Source of the DNA: Azotimanducus sp965199815
GTDB lineage: Bacteria > Pseudomonadota > Gammaproteobacteria > Pseudomonadales > Azotimanducaceae
DNA: 64,000 nucleotides
Direction of reading: 5' to 3'
NCBI GenBank assembly: GCA_965199815.1
Contig: CBDATE010000010.1
Span: forward strand, 1-64,000
Shown here one piece after another: positions 61,311 to 64,000 of this stretch (the stretch's first letter is position 1; every line of letters starts with the position of its first letter). Under the pieces are notes generated by a model. That model searched no databases. It saw only the letters and a list, made by a program, of their open reading frames with translations, and was not told where the DNA came from. The translations under genes and the position numbers were made by a program.

Positions 61311-64000
61311 CTACTCGCTTTCCCGCTGGCTCTCGCCCGCGTCCCCGAAGCCGCCTCCACCGGGGGTGTGCATGACGATGGCATCGCCCGCGTCAAGAAA
61401 CACGCGCTCACAACCGCGCAGCGTCTCCACGCGCCCATCGGCGCGACGAAGCTGATTCACTCCGCGCGCCCCGGGCTGTCCGCCCGCGAGTCCCGGCGGT
61501 GGTGTCTCGCGATGGCTGGTGAGCAGGTTGATTTCCATGGGACGCAGGAACTTCAGGATGCGCAGCACACCGTCGCCGCCACGAAACCTTCCCGCGCCAC
61601 CCGAACCGCGGCGAATTTCAAACCGCTCGAGCAGCACTGGAAATCGAGATTCCAGCACTTCCGGATCCGTCAGGCGGGTGTTGGTCATGTGGCTGTGCAC
61701 GGCATCGGTGCCATCAAACCCGCATCCCTGATTATCGATGCCGGCACCCGTACCGCCGCACAGGGTTTCGTAGTTCTGGCAGTGCACATCGCCCCAGATG
61801 AAGTTGTTCATGGTGCCCTGAGCAGCGGCGCTCACCTGCAGCGCGGCGAACAGGGCACTGGTCACGGCCTGACTCACCTCGGTATTGCCGGCCACCACAG
61901 CGGCGGGGTACTCCGGGGAGAGCATGGAGCGCTCGGGAATCACCAGCTCGATGGGTTCGAGGCAGCCCGCATTCATCGGGATGTCCGCATCCACCAGAGT
62001 GCGAAAGCAGTAGAGCACCGCGGCGCGGGTGACCGGGCGCGGCGCATTGAAGTTGTCGCTCTGCTGCCCACTCGTGCCGGAGAAATCCACCGTCACTCGC
62101 TGTCGCTTGCTGTCCGGGCGAACAGCGACGCAAATGCGCCTGCCCGCATCAAGTTCGAGGCAGATACTGGCATCCCGCAATGCCTTGATAACGCCGCGAA
62201 TGGATTCAGCAGCGTTTTCCTGCACATGGCGCATATAGGCTTGCACCACATCAAGGCCATACATATCCATCATGGACAGCAGCTGTTGTGCGCCCTTCGA
62301 GTTGGCGGCCGCCTGCGCCTTGAGGTCGGCCATGTTCTGCGCCACATTGCGTACCGGATACTGCGCGCGCGTGAGCAGGTCACGCAGCGCCTGCTCCTGA
62401 AATTCGCCCCGGCGCACCATCTGAAAGCACTCGATCAACACACCTTCCTCGATAATGCTTCGCGCATCGACGGACGATGACCCCGGAGAGAGTCCGCCCA
62501 CATCGGCATGATGGCCGCGGCTGGCGACGAAGAACAGCAGTTGCGTCCCGGTCTTGTCGAAGACGGGAGTTACCACCGTGATGTCCGGCAGATGAGTACC
62601 GCCGTCGTAGGGCGCATTGATGACGAATACATCGCCCGCCTCGAACCGGCCACGCCGTGACCTGATGATGCTCATCACGCTCCTGTCCATGGAGCCGAGG
62701 TGCACCGGCAGGTGCGGCGCGTTGGCTACCAGCGCCCCGCTGGCATTGAAGATGGCGCAGGAGAAGTCGAGTCGCTCCTTGATGTTCACCGAGTCTGCGG
62801 TTGCCTGCAGAGTCACCCCCATCTGTTCGGCGATGGACATGAAGAGATTATTGAAGATTTCCAGCATGATCGGGTCGGCGCGCGTTGCCAGCAGCTTCCT
62901 CTTGGGCGAAGGCTCATGGCGCATGAGCAGCAGATGTCGCCGACTGGTCATTTCCGCGCTCCAGCCAGGCTCGACCACGATGGTGCCAATGGACTCGACG
63001 ATCAGCGCCGGACCCTTCAATCGCTGCCCGGGAAGTATCTGTTCGCGCTTCACGACGGGCACATGATGCAACTGGTCGCCAGAAAAAAACTCGGCGTGTT
63101 CGTGCACTTGAATATCGCTGGTCTCGAGCGCCGCCTCGGGTTCGGATTCCATTTCGTCGGCAACAAGACTTTCCACCTCGATTGCCTCGATTACCAGGCG
63201 TTTGTCCGAGGACACGAAGCCGAACCTCGATCTGTGTTCCCGCTCGAAGGCTTCGCGCAGTTCGCGCTCGCCCGTCGCAGGGACCACCAGTGCCGTATCG
63301 GTACCCTGATACCTCAGGTGTACCCGACGCTTGACGGTTATGCGCTCAATTTCCACACCCTGCACCGTCAGTTCTTCTCTGGTGCGCTCAATGAGAGACG
63401 TGAATCCTGCCGAGAGCTGGCGTTCCACATCCTGTGCAAGCACTTCTTCAATCGCCATCTGGCGATGCGCACCCAGGCTCGCAAGTCCCATCCCGTAGGC
63501 AGAGAGGACACCCGCAAGTGGATGCAAGAGCACGCGCTCCATACCCAGAGCATCCGCGACCAGGCAGGCGTGCTGACCACCGGCACCACCGAAGCAATTG
63601 AGCGTGTAGCGCGTGACATCGTAGCCGCGCTCGGTGGATACCTTTCTGATGGCGTTGGCCATGTTTTCGACGGCAATGCGCACGAATCCTTCCGCCACCT
63701 GCTGTGCGCATCGCCCATCGCCGAGCCGGTTTGCGAGCGCCTGAAAGGCCTGCTGCACTGACCCCCGATCGAGCGGCTGCCGCCCGTCCGCGCCAAACAG
63801 ATGCGGAAAGTGCTGCGGCAGCAACTTGCCGAGCATGAGGTTGGCATCGGTCAAGGCGAGTGGCCCCTGATTCCGATAGCACATGGGTCCCGGGTGTGCA
63901 CCGGCGGACGCAGGACCGACGCGGAAGCGCCTGCCGTCATAGGTGAGCAGTGAGCCGCCGCCGGCGGCGATGGTGTGTATGTGCATCATGGGTGCACGTA
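61311..64000 (-). CDS. 5-oxoprolinase/hydantoinase (partial)
   Basis: Continues past the right edge; 5' end missing. Hydantoinase A-type C-terminal part (HTIAAGGGSLLTYDG, FGGAGGQHACLVADALGM) is fused to hydantoinase B (IMLEIFNNLFMSIAEQMGV, SRGHHADVGGLSPGSSS, GTSGQQSDNFNAPRPV). This is the fused form seen in ATP-dependent 5-oxoprolinases, which open 5-oxoproline to glutamate; hydantoin hydrolysis is an alternative. The last 200 bases are duplicated upstream at 60509-60705. Confidence 0.88.
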   Translation of the reverse strand, partial: RAPMMHIHTIAAGGGSLLTYDGRRFRVGPASAGAHPGPMCYRNQGPLALTDANLMLGKLLPQHFPHLFGADGRQPLDRGSVQQAFQALANRLGDGRCAQQVAEGFVRIAVENMANAIRKVSTERGYDVTRYTLNCFGGAGGQHACLVADALGMERVLLHPLAGVLSAYGMGLASLGAHRQMAIEEVLAQDVERQLSAGFTSLIERTREELTVQGVEIERITVKRRVHLRYQGTDTALVVPATGERELREAFEREHRSRFGFVSSDKRLVIEAIEVESLVADEMESEPEAALETSDIQVHEHAEFFSGDQLHHVPVVKREQILPGQRLKGPALIVESIGTIVVEPGWSAEMTSRRHLLLMRHEPSPKRKLLATRADPIMLEIFNNLFMSIAEQMGVTLQATADSVNIKERLDFSCAIFNASGALVANAPHLPVHLGSMDRSVMSIIRSRRGRFEAGDVFVINAPYDGGTHLPDITVVTPVFDKTGTQLLFFVASRGHHADVGGLSPGSSSVDARSIIEEGVLIECFQMVRRGEFQEQALRDLLTRAQYPVRNVAQNMADLKAQAAANSKGAQQLLSMMDMYGLDVVQAYMRHVQENAAESIRGVIKALRDASICLELDAGRRICVAVRPDSKRQRVTVDFSGTSGQQSDNFNAPRPVTRAAVLYCFRTLVDADIPMNAGCLEPIELVIPERSMLSPEYPAAVVAGNTEVSQAVTSALFAALQVSAAAQGTMNNFIWGDVHCQNYETLCGGTGAGIDNQGCGFDGTDAVHSHMTNTRLTDPEVLESRFPVLLERFEIRRGSGGAGRFRGGDGVLRILKFLRPMEINLLTSHRETPPPGLAGGQPGARGVNQLRRADGRVETLRGCERVFLDAGDAIVMHTPGGGGFGDAGESQRESE
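61323..61518 (-). repeat. 3' end of oxoprolinase gene, intact copy
   Basis: Intact counterpart of the duplicate at 60509-60705. Homology stops within the last codons of the gene on one side and near 61518 on the other. Confidence 0.93.

Overview
The window is a high-GC bacterial chromosome segment, most likely from a gammaproteobacterium. The evidence is the nusA-operon order (rimP-nusA-infB-rbfA-truB-rpsO-pnp), the morphogenesis cluster (nadD-rsfS-mrdA-rodA-mltB), dapD/dapE, and type II secretion genes gspN-gspC-gspD. Genus cannot be read from the sequence. No rRNA, tRNA or CRISPR array was seen.

Layout. 1-3.6 kb: a 21-G tract at the left edge, then divergent katG and oxyR (peroxide defence). 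3.65-12.9 kb: a structured RNA or leader with its own promoter-like element and terminator, then the rimP to pnp translation/RNA operon. 13.0-15.2 kb: a coupled trio (DUF465 protein, 5'-nucleotidase, CysB). 15.3-22.3 kb: Lon-N-domain protein, proA, nadD, rsfS, PBP2, RodA and MltB, mostly with 4-base start/stop overlaps. 22.4-23.4 kb: two MaoC-type dehydratases.

23.4-32.3 kb is a defence/accessory island. It holds hipBA with a likely operator, a three-gene operon (unknown protein, AAA ATPase, RAMA-DUF262 protein), ten tandem 71-bp hairpin-rich repeats, a coupled VWA/DnaJ-domain pair, and an mrr restriction gene broken by a frameshift. 32.5-38.4 kb returns to core functions: dapD, dapE, gspN, gspC, gspD. 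After a 440-bp intergenic region comes tusA on the opposite strand.

39.2-52.6 kb is the most unusual part: twelve consecutive plus-strand genes that look like one envelope machine. In order: a TPR/TonB-C-like protein, a Gly/Ser-rich lipoprotein, another lipoprotein, a membrane-anchored TPR-like protein with a PEGA-like end, a PEGA-repeat/SUMF1 fusion, a small acidic exported protein, an ExbB/TolQ/MotA-type channel, an Hsp70/actin-fold protein, two VWA proteins with ExbD-like N-terminal helices, and two more lipoproteins. I infer a proton-motive-force-driven complex that moves or remodels periplasmic VWA domains, with a cytoplasmic ATPase partner. I know of no described system with this gene set.

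52.6-64 kb: a membrane pyrophosphatase (hppA), a decayed transposase upstream of it, a complete type III restriction-modification pair (res, mod), and the 3' part of a 5-oxoprolinase/hydantoinase gene running off the right edge. About 197 bp of that last gene's 3' end is duplicated beside the restriction genes, next to a truncated protease-like fragment, which marks the edge of an acquired island.
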